A stretch of 64,000 bases of DNA from Paralithodes platypus (lineage: Eukaryota > Arthropoda > Malacostraca > Decapoda > Lithodidae), in assembly GCA_032716605.1 (NCBI GenBank), contig CM064519.1, positions 22,893,688-22,957,687 on the forward strand, written 5' to 3'. A program made the translations under genes and the position numbers. The notes under the pieces were generated by a model. That model saw only the letters and a list, made by a program, of their open reading frames with translations, was not told the DNA's origin and ran no database searches. Positions 45,179-56,839 of this stretch are shown here, in pieces (within the stretch, counting starts at the first letter, position 1; each line of letters starts with the position of its first letter).

Positions 45179-46139
45179 CGGATATATCGGATATATAAGC
45201 CCTTATATCGGATACCTAAATGAGAAAGCAAACTATTCGATGAATGGCACTCAGCTTAAGAATGTAAACAGAGAAACCGATCTGGGAGTAACAATATCGA
45301 GTAACCTAAAACCGAGTCAACAATGTTCAGAAGTTGTTAAGAAGGCAAACAAAATAATTGGCTTTATAGGCAGGTCATTTGAGCATAAATCCAAAGAAGT
45401 TATCCTAACCCTTTACAATTCCTTAGTCCGCCCTCTTCTGGAATACTGCGTTCAATCCTGGTGCCCTTATTACCAAAAAGATATAAACAAGCTAGAACGA
45501 GTTCAACGTAGAGTTACCAAAATGATACCTAGCCTAAAGAACAAACCATACGAAGAGCGTCTTAGAGAATTAAATCTATTTCCTTTAACCCAGCGCAGAT
45601 TAAGAGGCGACTTAATTCAAGTGTTCAAAATCATCAAAGGCATCGACAATATGAACTGTAGTAAGTACTTCACTATCGACCAATCTAATTACACGCGGGG
45701 AAACGGTTGCAAAATTATTGGTAAATCTTTTAACTCGCACGAATCTAAGAATTTCTTCTTCAATCGAGTTGTCAACTTGTGGAATGGGCTTCCCCGAAAC
45801 GTTATAGACTGCATCACCGTTGATTCATTTAAACTCCGCCTAGACAAATATCTCGCATCAAACCCGCGACTGACTGCGTTTGTAAATGAATAACTTTATT
45901 TTATCCCCCCCTCAGTTACTAACCCATCTGTCCCCTACTAACTTCCTAATCCTGCCACGGACATTAGTTCCAGGGCAGTAATTCCCTTTCCAATGTTCCC
46001 TTACCCACTCTAAACCACTGTTTGGACACTTGATCCTCAGTGTTTTGGAGGACAAGCAACCTAGAAGGGTCACTGGATCTGTTGTTGCTTGATTTCCTTT
46101 GTACTCCTTTGTACTCCTTTGTACTCCTTTGTACATCCA
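45179..46139 (+). mobile_element. LINE 3' fragment inserted in element D's LTR
   Basis: The LTR alignment with A breaks at about 45,178 and resumes at 46,139. The insert encodes a LINE C-terminus (frame to 45,893: LNEKANYSMNG, SLVRPLLEYCVQSWCPYY, KLERVQRRVTKMIPSLK, RRLRGDLIQVFKIIKG). RT catalytic blocks are missing through 5' truncation. The 3' end is a (gtactccttt)n run at 46,097-46,132. This frame has no stop over about 230 codons, so the insertion is fairly recent. Confidence 0.85.
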
Positions 46140-47495
46140 GCAAACCATACAATTAACAACCAACCGATTAAAACCAGCTAGCCAAGGCACCTTCGGTTTT
46201 GGTATTAAGGACACCTACATCTGTCTCATAAACAGAGAGTTATTACAAACACTGGTGATATGGCAAGCCCCTAGCCACAGCCACCGGACGACCATCCCAG
46301 AGAGAGCGCGCCCAGCTACCCCTTTTTACCCACCCCTGCGGAGGTGTACCTGACCCTTGTTTTGACTTCCGGGTCATTGCCAGGTAGCACAGGAATTCTT
46401 CCTATCAATGAACTAACCATGCATGACTAACACCTTTACTAACCTTTATTAAATCACAATAACCCATTTACCTTTCTTGCACACTCTGATCACTAAATTA
46501 GCACCTCAGCTATACCATAGAATGAAGACTGAACAATCTAAGAGAGACGCTCCTATCACAGCTGTCCCCATCCTCCTCGCAAAGTAGATCCAGTCTCTCT
46601 CCCCTAAATACTTCCAGTATAGCCAAAATAGTACCTCTTACTAAGGCTCAGTTATATCATATTATGAGGGCTTCCTATAGCCATGTGCCACAACAGTAAT
46701 CACCACCTTACCTAGTCCCCGTATCTATTGAGAGCTCAAATAAGTCCATAAGACTCGAGATCCCTATGGCCTACAGGGCCCAAAACCGAGCCTATAAACC
46801 CAGCTCCAGCCCCCAGTAAAATCAATTGAAAGATAGACACCAACCAGGGTTGGTCACCAGAGTAACCTCGAGTTCTATCCTTGTTGGTTGCTGAGAAGGG
46901 AGTTCCAGAGCCAGCAGACTCCGTGGCAGATTTGAATAGAAGGACCTGTCCACGTATTGGAGAACTTCATACATATGGACACCCTGGACGGCCGCGGAAC
47001 CAGTCGCTAGCCCCCAACATCATGGACGCAAGATAACCAGGACCAGACCCATCAAATACTACCCAAGATTCACTCTATCAGTACTACATTACTACAGTGC
47101 TATTTAGAGATTTCACTTATTCATATTTCTACGAAGTGGCTATCTCTTTGCCCCAGTATAATTCATATAACCATTCAATTAGGAAGTGCTAAGCGTATCA
47201 GTGTTCATTAATTAACAAGCGATACTAACTCTCGTAATCAACCATATACCCAGATATTATTACATAGAAGTGAAACCCTAGTGATATCTGAATGTTCGCC
47301 CACTGATTTGCGTTCTATGTATTTCTGAGACAAGAATATAAAACTTAGATCAGTACCCCCTGAGGTTACTAGAATTCCCATGCTCTAAAATACGCGTGTC
47401 TAATCTAGTCTGTGAACTACTACTTGTGCACCAGAGCTACCAGTAATAAATCTAACAGTGAATATGATTCTATAAGTAACATTGATGATCTTCGG

Positions 47496-47503
47496 TATAT
47501 AAA
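47496..47503 (+). promoter_or_regulatory. TATA box candidate, element D 5' LTR
   Basis: TATATAAA, 287 bp before the LTR end. Transcription would start near the cagtgatcag motif at about 47,520. Confidence 0.5.
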
Positions 47504-47791
47504 CCTGTTGAATTAAAGCCAGTGATCAGAAGATTAATACCTGAACGTTGGAAGTGGGAGACTAGGCTCCATCCAGATCTACTTATGCTAGTGTTGTTCA
47601 AATCTATATTTTGTCTTGCACGAGTATTTCAGAAGTGGTATATCAATAAACATGATCGTGTATCTTGTTACCGTGTGTTTCTTTGTGTTCTCTATTCCTC
47701 ATACCTTGTATTGTGCATGCAGCCTTATATACCCAGTCATTTAGAACTCACATTACCCAAGTTAATCCTGTAGAAAAACAGGGCATAACAT

Positions 47792-47806
47792 TGGCGGCAG
47801 CGGTGG
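47792..47806 (+). other. Primer-binding site of element D
   Basis: TGGCGGCAGCGGTGG, one base after the LTR, complementary to a tRNA-Leu 3' end with one mismatch. Confidence 0.75.
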
Positions 47807-47860
47807 TTCTTGATTCGGATAAAAGGTTGCATTACACTGCAAGTTTGGAACAGTAGAAGC

Positions 47861-49375
47861 ATGGCAACATCGCAAAAATGGCAGCTCGCTATGACACTCA
47901 CACACATTCCCAAGTATGATGTAAACACGTATGATATTGCCACTTACTTAGACATAATAAAACCAGTGTTAGATGTGGCACTTCAAAATGACCGCGACAA
48001 AATCGCTGTTGCATTATTGCACATTATGCAGTTGGGAAAAGCCGTTTCCCAAATTGTGAAACAGGTAACGCCAGAGATTACCTGGAACCAGTTTCGATCC
48101 CTCGTGATCCGGACCTTAGGGCCACTTTTGGGTTCCCTCGTCGCCCCCGAAATAATAAAAAAAGTCGACGAGATCAAGTATGAAGGGGATATAAATGTGA
48201 CCCTCATACAACTCTACAGATACGTGAGGACCACGTATAGCTCTGAAGATGACGAGCAACAAAATGAACTCTTATTCACCGCATTGTTAAACATCCTCCC
48301 ACCCCAAATCACCGCCCATCTCGACCCGTACGGCTCATTCGAACAACATATGCTCTCCATCAGAGAAGAATGCCTACTCAGTTCGATGAATCCCCTATCC
48401 AACCCTTCAGCCCCTATCCAAGAAAGTAAACGTATTCCTCCACTGAACACTATCATTGATAAGTCCCTCCATCCCCCTAAAGAAAACTCTGTGCACCCTT
48501 CCAAAATTACTTCCGGCGAAAGTCCAACCCCAGTGCACTCTTCCTTGCCTCTATCCTCTCTGACCATCCCTAAATTTTCCCCTACCCAGCCATCCACCAA
48601 CGATAATCTTCCACCAATTGTGTTACCCCATAAACCCCATCCTTTTTCTATGCCTGCCAACAAACCACAGCACGCAGAAATGGCCACCCCTACAGTAACC
48701 AATTCTTTTTCAAGTTCACCCCTAAAAAATGCTGGTCAGAAAATGAGCCACCCCTCCACTCTCTCACATGCCCCTGTCACCCAAGACCAACCTTCACCCC
48801 CGTCAATCCCTCAACAACCTGTCACACCTCTCACTTCCTCATATTCATCACCTATCCCCCCCTCAAAACTGTCAACCTCACACCCCCCACCATCATCTCC
48901 CCACCTGCCCAACCTCGGTGAACCCCTTCAAACACCCGCATCAACCAAGAATGCTATAGCTCCGCCTACCTCCTATTCCCCCCCTCCCTTGTCACCCTCT
49001 CCAACATTACCCGAACCGCTCTTGAATCCACCTCCAGTAACACCCCCGCTCACCAACCTACCTCTGCCCCATAATCCAGCACCAGAACCAAAATCTCCAT
49101 CAATGCCTCCTTCATCCATCCTACCAAATTCCATTATTGTCCGAGACAAATCTCTTCCGCAACAATCTCTCCAAACTGACCTACTCACCCCTTCCTCACA
49201 ATTTACCTGTCAATCACCCAGACCCCCATCTGTCCAGGATAAACCCCCCCATGTTTTCAGGACAGACTCTGATATATGTAAACATGCTAACAAATATATA
49301 TGTGCACGTATTTCCAGGGAAAATGCCGACCTATGTACCAAAAAATATTTTCCCCATGCCCCCAGAAATGCTTAG
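47861..49375 (+). CDS. Gag-like protein of element D
   Basis: 504 codons from the ATG that matches the start in A and C. The N-terminal helical domain is conserved (HIPKYDVNTYDIATYLDIIK, ELLFTALLNILPPQITAHLD, EQHMLSIREECL). After residue 170 it is Pro/Ser/Thr-rich to the end. An about 18-residue deletion precedes VTPEITWNQF compared with C. The last 90 residues differ from C and include ISRENADLCTKKYFPHAPRN, then a stop. A structural role is inferred; no zinc knuckle is seen. Confidence 0.75.
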   Translation: MATSQKWQLAMTLTHIPKYDVNTYDIATYLDIIKPVLDVALQNDRDKIAVALLHIMQLGKAVSQIVKQVTPEITWNQFRSLVIRTLGPLLGSLVAPEIIKKVDEIKYEGDINVTLIQLYRYVRTTYSSEDDEQQNELLFTALLNILPPQITAHLDPYGSFEQHMLSIREECLLSSMNPLSNPSAPIQESKRIPPLNTIIDKSLHPPKENSVHPSKITSGESPTPVHSSLPLSSLTIPKFSPTQPSTNDNLPPIVLPHKPHPFSMPANKPQHAEMATPTVTNSFSSSPLKNAGQKMSHPSTLSHAPVTQDQPSPPSIPQQPVTPLTSSYSSPIPPSKLSTSHPPPSSPHLPNLGEPLQTPASTKNAIAPPTSYSPPPLSPSPTLPEPLLNPPPVTPPLTNLPLPHNPAPEPKSPSMPPSSILPNSIIVRDKSLPQQSLQTDLLTPSSQFTCQSPRPPSVQDKPPHVFRTDSDICKHANKYICARISRENADLCTKKYFPHAPRNA

Positions 49376-49636
49376 CTATTCCCCCACCAACAAAATTTCC
49401 CTTGTGACAGTTTTCCGTCAGTAGCTCCCTTCCACCCCCCCACAATTCACACCCCTAATAAACTTCAAAACCCCACACTTGACTCACCCCCTCATGACAG
49501 ACAAACCCACCAATCCCATATAACCTCTAAACAAACCGTCACTGCCACCGACACACCTCACCACTCTGATCCTCCCACACGCGCCGTTAATCCCCCCCTC
49601 ACGCGTGACCCCCACCAAAGTGATTTTCCCCCCCTC

Positions 49637-50278
49637 ATGCGTACCGAACACCTGCTCACCAGTCGGTCCCCCACCATCAGTAGCCCAGCTAAACTGTCAA
49701 CCTCCACCAAATCCCACCCTGCCAGCCTAACCTCTCACGACCACATTCAGAACGAAAAATCACCCCCGTACATAACCCCTACCTCCTCTTTCCCCCCTAT
49801 CTTACCCCCCTCTTCACCGTTACCCCATCCGCCCCAAATTCCAGCCCCAAAGATCCCGCTCGACAAAATACCACGCCCATCCCAATCCAACCACAAAACT
49901 TTTTCCACCTTGGCTAAACCCCAAAATACTACTCTCTCTCTCGCCCCAAACAACATAATCAACCTCTCAACTTCAACCACTCCTCGAAATCCCATCCATG
50001 TCTCTCCCGAAAATAAAATCAATCCAAATTCAACCCCTCTCAAACCACAACCCTGCCTGCCCAGACCCCCCCCCCCCCCCCCCCACCATCTCCCTATCAA
50101 ATCCCCACACCCCAAACCTCCAAACCACCCGATCATAGTAAACTCTCAACCTTCAGCCTTACTCACCCTTCCCCAAACCCCACTCACAACCACAACTCTC
50201 TACACAATTCAACCCCTCCCCAGCACCAACCTCTTCCGCAACAACAACCCCGACTCGACCTGCCCGTTTCACTTTTAA
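49637..50278 (+). CDS. Proline-rich ORF of element D
   Basis: 213 codons, homologous to 23,897-24,529 in element C over most of its length, with indels in C-runs. No domain is recognised. It may be joined to gag by frameshift, since no strong start context is evident. Confidence 0.45.
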   Translation: MRTEHLLTSRSPTISSPAKLSTSTKSHPASLTSHDHIQNEKSPPYITPTSSFPPILPPSSPLPHPPQIPAPKIPLDKIPRPSQSNHKTFSTLAKPQNTTLSLAPNNIINLSTSTTPRNPIHVSPENKINPNSTPLKPQPCLPRPPPPPPHHLPIKSPHPKPPNHPIIVNSQPSALLTLPQTPLTTTTLYTIQPLPSTNLFRNNNPDSTCPFHF

Positions 50279-50559
50279 ATCCCCCCTATCACTACCCCCC
50301 CCCGACCGAAACCATTTAAACCCCCTCCAAAACTGGCCCCAGGCCAGCTCGCACCCAGACCCACATTCCTAACGACAGACCTAACGGTATATCCACCCCT
50401 CCCTTCCAAAGTGAAAGTGAACCCCCAAGGTCAAAGCCACAACCACCACCACCACCCCTAAAAAACCCCCCTTGATGAGGATGTATTGTACTGTAAATTT
50501 TCCATGGAATGTTGTTTTGATTGTTTTCAATTCCTAAGCGATTGGGCATGATTCTACAA

Positions 50560-51060
50560 ATTTACATGTTTTCCATATACTGTATATATATTTTTCCCTT
50601 AGTCATACTACTTTTCTTGTTCACCTACACTTTTCTGACTATCTTTCAAATTTGTTTATACATTGTTAAACACTTTACCTCTTCTTAATTTTCCTGTGTT
50701 CTTAATTATCTGTTCTTTCTTAAATTGACATGTTTTCCATATACTGTATATATTATATTTTTTTCCATTAGTCATACTACTTTTCTTGTTAACTTACACT
50801 TTTCTGACTATCTTTTAAATTTGTTTTATACATTGTTAAACACTTTAGCTCTTCTTAATTTTCCTGTGTTCTTAATTATCTGTTCTTTCTTAAATTTACA
50901 TGTTTCCCAAATACTGTATATATTTTTTTCCCCTTAGTCATACTACTTTTCTTGTTAACCTACACTTTTCTGACTATCTTTTAAATTTGTTTTATACATT
51001 GTTAAACACTTTAGCTCTTCTTAATTTTCCTGTGTTCTTAATTATCTGTTCTTTCGTCAA
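50560..51060. repeat. Three-copy about 168-bp AT-rich tandem repeat, element D
   Basis: Units end in cttttctgactatctt near 50,645, 50,813 and 50,982. In D this array is about 1.2 kb from the polypurine tract; in A and C it abuts the tract. Confidence 0.85.
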
Positions 51061-51908
51061 GTTCTTTTATCATCTTTTCTCTCCTTTACCAACATCTATG
51101 TATTTTCTGCCCTCATTCCTTTTTTTTTCTTGAATAGTAACTCTCCTATTAGTTTCCAGTGTCGTAGATATGCCCTGAGTAAAAAAATTCCTAATTTCAT
51201 TATATTATTCACATTCCAGGATAAAATGTTTTAAGTTTTTGTCTCTCTTTTCTGAACAGTCTGTTGCTAGTCGGGATGACAGCAATCTTCGTCCTCACCG
51301 ACAGGCTGCCATTTCCCTCCAACTTAAATCTACACTCCCTACCCACCCGTCTAGCCCCCCCACATCCACCCCCTTCCCTCCACTATCCCTGCAACCCCAC
51401 CCACACATCAACCAACCTCCTCATCTCATCGAACACCCAACCAACCCCCCCTAAAAAAAAAAAAAAACAAAATCCCCCCCAAGTCACCCCTGAGAGAACC
51501 CCCATACATACCCCCACCAAATCCTCTTCCATTCCGCCTACCACCCTTACCCAGCAAAATCCTCCACACGCATCTACCTCTCAAATAACCCCCGACCTCG
51601 CCCCCAATAGATGCCCTTCACCTGTAAAACGTTCTTCCCACCAGGACCGCCAGAGGTAGAATAATCAACAGACCCATCAGATTTAAAGACAGTTATACAA
51701 AAATAACCCCGTTCTGACACTAAAGACCCAAGCCACACAACACACACCCCCTCCTTCTCACACACCTCCTTCACCCACCTTACCTAAACCGATCTTGCGC
51801 ATTGCCTCACTATATTTTCCCAGCCTACAACACCGCCCAAGACAACCCCAAAAAAAAAACCCAGACTCGTATTCCCCCTTCATCCCCAGCTCCGTTTTCG
51901 CGCGGTAA

Positions 51909-52439
51909 TCCCCCCCTTCGGTTAGTAACCCATTCACCACACTAAACAGACCTCCTGTCAATCCCACACACCTCACTCCGACCCCCACGGGGGAAAACTA
52001 CAAACCATTCATACGAGAGGTTAAAGTAAAAACCCCCACTGGACACTTACGTCTACAACGCCCACATCAAGCCCGGGCAACCGCCCGTCACAACACAGAG
52101 GACACATTCTTACATGTATACATTGACCTACAAAAGAAACCTGACTGTCGCTCTCTTGCTTGGGGGAACCTCCTAAATACCCTCAAAATGACCCACCATA
52201 ACTATGCTTCTTTTTACTTCACCCTTGAGGCTCGGGGACGAGCCTATAATGAAGGAGAGGGAAGTAAAATGCCCCAGAACGAGAAGCCCACAACAGAAGC
52301 CACGAACGAACGCCACACAGAAACACCCGAAAGAAAGGTCCACAGAACGAAAGGACCAGCTGACCGAGCCAGCCAATTCAGACAGGCCCAAGCCCGCAGG
52401 GCTAAGCAGCTCCAGGCCGCACCTACCTACCCCTTCTAA
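51909..52439 (+). CDS. ORF crossing the polypurine tract into the 3' LTR
   Basis: Open from just after a TAA at 51,906 to a stop at 52,437-52,439, about 176 codons. It contains PTGENYKPFIREVKVKT, HNTEDTFLHVYIDLQKKPD and ASFYFTLEARGRAYNEGEGS before entering the LTR at MPQNEKPTTE. An upstream frame with similar composition joins if one base in the C7 run (51,910-51,916) is allowed for. Residue composition looks coding, but no family is recognised. The first ATG is at 52,188, so most of it would need an upstream start or frameshift. The C-terminal 56 residues lie wholly in LTR sequence. Confidence 0.45.
   Translation, partial: SPPSVSNPFTTLNRPPVNPTHLTPTPTGENYKPFIREVKVKTPTGHLRLQRPHQARATARHNTEDTFLHVYIDLQKKPDCRSLAWGNLLNTLKMTHHNYASFYFTLEARGRAYNEGEGSKMPQNEKPTTEATNERHTETPERKVHRTKGPADRASQFRQAQARRAKQLQAAPTYPF
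52251..52264 (+). other. Polypurine tract of element D
   Basis: GAAGGAGAGGGAAG just before TAAAATGCCCC of the 3' LTR. Confidence 0.85.
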
Positions 52440-53454
52440 ACTGACCATTTTCCACACCTCACGTACACTACCCCCTCGTGTCCTACACTTCTAACTACAA
52501 TGATGATGAACAGGAATATACATTCATATTAAAAGCACCCATGCCCTGTCCCCAGGTTGAGCCAATGCCAACAAAGCAGACAGCCATATATCTATGTATG
52601 TTCTTACATCCGAGAAGTAGATGTTATATATCTTAAAGTTAAAACACCCACGCCTGTCCCTAGACCTCGTATATCAATTTCCATGACGAGTATAGATATA
52701 TGTAACCCGTGCTCAGTCGCCCCTTACATTGTTCCTCTAGTAACTAAGTGTCTCTATAATATTAACAGCCACCAGTATTGATACGGCATAGCGGCATTGT
52801 CCTAATGTCGTATTGTGCCAAGTGCAGATCAACCAGTTTTCATCACCTTATTAGGACGACGACTATAATGTCGTCGTTCATCTATGTATTCATCTCTATA
52901 ATATTAACTGCCACCAGTATTGATACAACATAGCGGCACTGTCCTAATGTCGTATTGTGCCAAGTGCAGATCAACCAGTTTTCATCACCTTATTAGGACG
53001 ACGACTATAATGTCGTCGTTCATCTATGTATTCATCTCTATAATATTAACTGCCACCAGTATTGATACGACATAGCGGCACTGTCCTAATGTCGTATTGT
53101 GCCAAGTGCAGATCAACCAGTTCATCACCTTATTAGGACGACGACTATAATGTCGTCGTTCCTCTATGTATTCCATCCTTAGTTTAAGTATTAATGTTAA
53201 CATTCCCTAACATATTTTGTCTTGCCAGACTAAGTTTCTGAAGGCTCATCGCCCATAAAATCTATATATTCAATCCTTAGGTTAAGTATCTTTATCCGCC
53301 ATTGTGTTCACCTTTTTCCATTTACTTTTCCACAATTGTCATACGTCTTCCACTTACCTCCTTCGTATCCACAATCCACACTACGCCATTTACTTCGTGT
53401 CCTACACCTCTTACCCGCCCGATTCTACCTACACGATGATGAACAGGAATATAC
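52265..53454 (+). repeat. 3' LTR of element D, truncated
   Basis: Matches 42,970 to 44,159 of the 5' LTR and stops where the foldback at 53,455 begins. The remaining about 3.6 kb is absent. Confidence 0.88.
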
Positions 53455-53947
53455 TATAGGTTTGACTCCTGTAAGGAGATAAAGAAAACCTAATATTTAG
53501 TAGTGGCCCCGTAATCATTGACGAACATGCCTATTACATAAGGCATCCTCTTCAAACACTAATCCGCTGTAGTTTGAATCTACCGCGCAGAGCATTTAAA
53601 ATCTGAGGAGCCTTCATCATGAGCGCACGCGACCTCACTCATGGCTTCAGTCATTATGAATTGGGTTCTCACTACGAAAAAACTTCGTAAAAAATAAAAA
53701 ACAAAAAGAAAATAAGAATAACTATCCAATAAGCTTTCCATCATATCGTGGATGTACTTGTGTGGATCTTTGACCAGACGCTGATTCAGGCGTCATTCTT
53801 CCTTCACTGACATATCAAGTAAACCAAAATCCTTAATACATCAACGAATGGGAAGGGGATGGTCGGGAGGGCCCCAGTCGTCAATGATTAAGGGGGCACT
53901 ACTAAATATTAGGTTTTCTTTATCTCCTTACAGGAGTCAAACCTATA
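53455..53947. mobile_element. Foldback element with about 80-bp inverted repeats
   Basis: The left end TATAGGTTTGACTCCTGTAA recurs inverted at the right end (53,905-53,947). The inner arms also pair (agtggccccgtaatcattga against 53,871-53,903). Directly outside the right end, 53,948-53,985 repeats the inner left arm in direct orientation, so a third partial arm exists. The element has no coding. It may be a MITE or the terminal repeat of the adjoining DIRS-like element. Confidence 0.65.
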
Positions 53948-54681
53948 ATTTATTAGTGGCCCCTCCATCATTGACGAACATGCCTGATTTCTAAGACTGG
54001 AGGGGGACATTCGTAATCATATCATAACTCTAGAAAAGCAGATAATCAAACAACCACATAGTATTCTTACTTTTGTAAAAAAGAGATATTCGGGTGCATA
54101 AACTTTATACAGCCTAAATCTTCAAAAAGGGGTACAAGCAGGAGCGTGCTTCAAAGAAGCCTGCTTGAAAAAAGGGTTAACTCTGAGACTCTGTACACAG
54201 ATCTGCTAGTTAAGAAGGCACCCCACTTAAAGTAAGTGGTGAAAACTAAAAACTTATAAGTTTACTTGTGCACATATAAACCCCATTAACTAGTGGATAT
54301 ATTCCTAAAAATATAACCAAACATAAATTAATTCTTGTACATTCGTAGAAGTACTGAACTCGTGTACTTATGCAGAAGTAATTACTTCAAAAGTAAAAGT
54401 CGTAGTTGCAACTACCGAGATTTCTCAAAAATCTATTGCTTCACAGCCAAAGCTACTTACAACAAGAATTGTAGGAACACTACTATTGGCCTTTAGCACA
54501 AATTCCTGTACTGAATACTACAGAGAAATTTTATAATACAATGCCTACAACCAGTATCACAGCTCGTATGTTCCGAACACATACTCTGGAGGGGTCTAGG
54601 GTGTCCTATGTCACACTGACTGCACCCTCCCCCCCCCCCCCTTTTTCTTGAAATTAAACAAAACGTGACTAAAAGGGCCAC

Positions 54682-55560
54682 CTAGACCCTCTGCCGTAAA
54701 GCTATACATGGCAAGGAAGGTTTGTCCAGAGCTACTGAAAGGTATCGAGGCAAAAACTCCTGATTAGAGGCCCACAACTGTGTGGGCGTAATAACTTCCA
54801 CCGAAAGATTATTAAGGAAACGTAAAGAGGCTGTCCCCTTGCTTAAATCGTGGGTCTTACCCACAACGCCGGGATTCTTTTCTTTAAAGTCCTCTACCAA
54901 GAGAGAAGCCAGTGTACGCTCCATCAAGCGTTCACCCGGACTTGCGACCCATAAAGCACCCTGGTGATTTAGAGGTGCCACTCTTAAATATTTGGTTAGA
55001 GCTTGCACTGGGCAAAAAAGATGGTGCACCTTTCCCCTGTTTAACGCCGGCACCGTGAACTCTGAAAACACGTGTTCACTGTGCTCAATCTTGGCTATGA
55101 ATCCTGGGGTAGGTGCAATGTGAATACACTCATGAAGCCTATCAAACCTGAGGCAATTAGGTGCGTTGCTCATCGCCGCCAGCTCAGAGACTCTGTTCCC
55201 GGTAGCCAAAGCCATAAGGAATACTGCCCTTTTGGAAAATCTGCAGTCTTTGGTACATACGGGAACGAGAATAACGACGATGCTTCGTCCAGAGACCATG
55301 TAGGCCTGAGCTGACGGGGAGGTGAGCGGAGTTTAAAACCTGCCCACATAAATCACTTTCAGATAAATGTTTCCGCATGAACAGATAAATTAAATAATAA
55401 ACAACCAACGCCACCGAGGGCACAGTTTGTTTTGTTCTAAGAATCCGAGACGTAAAAGCTTGCCAATGCGATTGAAACTGTCGCTTTGTAGACTGGGTAT
55501 ATTGATTCGTGAATATCTTGGTCACGTCGCTACCATATGGTGCTAGCCACTTGGCCTCCC
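54682..55560 (-). pseudogene. Tyrosine recombinase of DIRS-like element
   Basis: The N-terminal SAM-like part reads IFTNQYTQSTKRQFQSHWQA (in the 55,184-56,077 frame). A frameshift near 55,290 leads to the catalytic part with LATGNRVSELAAM (first Arg), KTHDLSKGTASLRFLNN and FLPRYL (Tyr). In relatives the middle motif is H-x-x-R; here it reads H-D-L-S, so the second catalytic Arg is lost. Inactive. Confidence 0.75.
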
Positions 55561-55842
55561 GAATGTCCAAAATGAACAAGTCCGCGAGGTTTCTAGGTTG
55601 CCAATTGTGTTCTAAGTGGAACAACCCGACCAGAAGTGACACTGGGTGCGGGCACCACGTGTTCAAATGCTGGTACCACACTGCGCTGGCCACAGGGGCG
55701 CGATTAGCGAGACTACGCCTCGCTAATCCTGTAGTTTGTTGACTACGTGGCACATTAGAGACGCGTCTGGCGGCGGAAAATAGATAAATGGAACTCAACC
55801 TGTTCTCGTCCGTCATCAGAGCGTCAGGTCCGCCCGCCGGCG

Positions 55843-56320
55843 TTATCGTCCGGCAGGTGAGGTACAGTGGGAGTTTGTGAGTCTTCTCAGACGCAAACAA
55901 ATCCACTTGTGGATGGTAATGCTCCGCACACGCAAGAGCGCCCATTCTACTGTTGTGCTTTGTCGCTGAGACAGAGCGTCTGCCCAGACGTTTGCTACGC
56001 CTGGGAGATAAGATGCGTGAAGATGAATGTCCAGCCTGTTGGCTAGTATAAAAATCTTTTCTGACACGTTTAGCCACTTCCGAGATCTCATTGACCCTTG
56101 TTTCTGACTACAGTGAACCGCATTCAGATTGTCCATTCTGAAGGCCACCGACTTGCCCCGTAAAGCAGAGCCGTGAGCCTGAAGGACAGATAAGGGGACT
56201 AGTAAGTCTTTGACATTGATGTGGAAGATTTCTAAATAGGACCAAAACCTTTGACCCTGATGCCCGAGGTTTGACTAAAAGCCCCAACCTATCGTTCCTG
56301 ACGCATCCATGTCCACCCAT
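55843..56320 (-). pseudogene. RNase H domain of DIRS-like element
   Basis: Across two frames: a D-A-S-G-T-I-G-W-G-like segment near 56,290-56,320, then FRMDNLNAVHC (D-N) and HASYLPGVANVWADALS. These are RNase H blocks in order. PQVDLFASEKTHKLP follows at about 55,880-55,925, a typical DIRS and Ngaro bridge to the recombinase. Broken by at least two frameshifts. Confidence 0.75.
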
Positions 56321-56559
56321 ACCGACGGCGGAGGAGAGGTTTCATGACATGACTGCGTGCAACATTTCTCTCGTCGCCCAAACCGCTAGTAAGTTGTGTA
56401 ATAACGTTGGGATAGGCCATACTATCCCCGCCGGTAATAGTGGGAAAAATTTGTTGCCCTCCCAGATTAAACGTTAGATTTACAACCGGCCCAACTTCAC
56501 AGGTAGCTGAACCCAGTTGAGAGAACCGACTAGAGATTCCCAAAGTCTCTGTGTCGTAG

Positions 56560-56815
56560 TCAGACTGTGGAGAAACATAAACAGTTTTTGCGAAATCTGT
56601 TTCGAGTGTCCACACTCTGACTCAGAGTGAGAGAAGCTGTGTCCTCGACCAGCCCTATCCCCTGAAATACTTGTGGGGGAACAAGGGTTTGACTTTTACT
56701 AAGTTGACCTTGAATCCTAGAGATTTGAGATGGTTTAACGTAACGTAGACATGAATGATGCGTAACTATTCTGTTTCTGCCACCACCAGGTAGTCGCCCC
56801 GATACCACCATACCC
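56560..56815 (-). pseudogene. Reverse transcriptase remnant of DIRS-like element
   Basis: A degenerate Y-x-D-D region (RGDYLVVAETE) followed in another frame by LKSLGFKVNLVKVKPLFPHK, the RT thumb pattern. Upstream fingers and palm are missing. Confidence 0.6.
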
Positions 56816-56839
56816 TGATCCCTTGTTCTAACAAGGGCA

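Larger units (their letters stand above)
42970..47790 (+). repeat. 5' LTR of element D, 4.8 kb including insertions
   Basis: Starts TAAAATGCCCC and ends GGGCATAACA. It is longer than the LTR of A because of a 0.96 kb LINE insertion, three copies of a 141-bp module and a duplicated segment with gatgatgaacaggaatatac (about 43,205 and 44,140). Confidence 0.88.
42970..53454 (+). mobile_element. Element D: family L LTR retrotransposon, 3' LTR truncated
   Basis: Plus strand. 5' LTR 42,970-47,790; primer-binding site 47,792-47,806; Gag-like protein 47,861-49,375; proline-rich ORF 49,637-50,278; tandem repeats about 50,560-51,060; third coding region to the polypurine tract (52,251-52,264); 3' LTR from 52,265, cut at 53,454. 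It retains about 1.1 kb (51,060-52,190) that A and C have lost. No RT, protease or integrase motif was found in any frame provided. A LINE is inserted in the 5' LTR. Confidence 0.88.
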
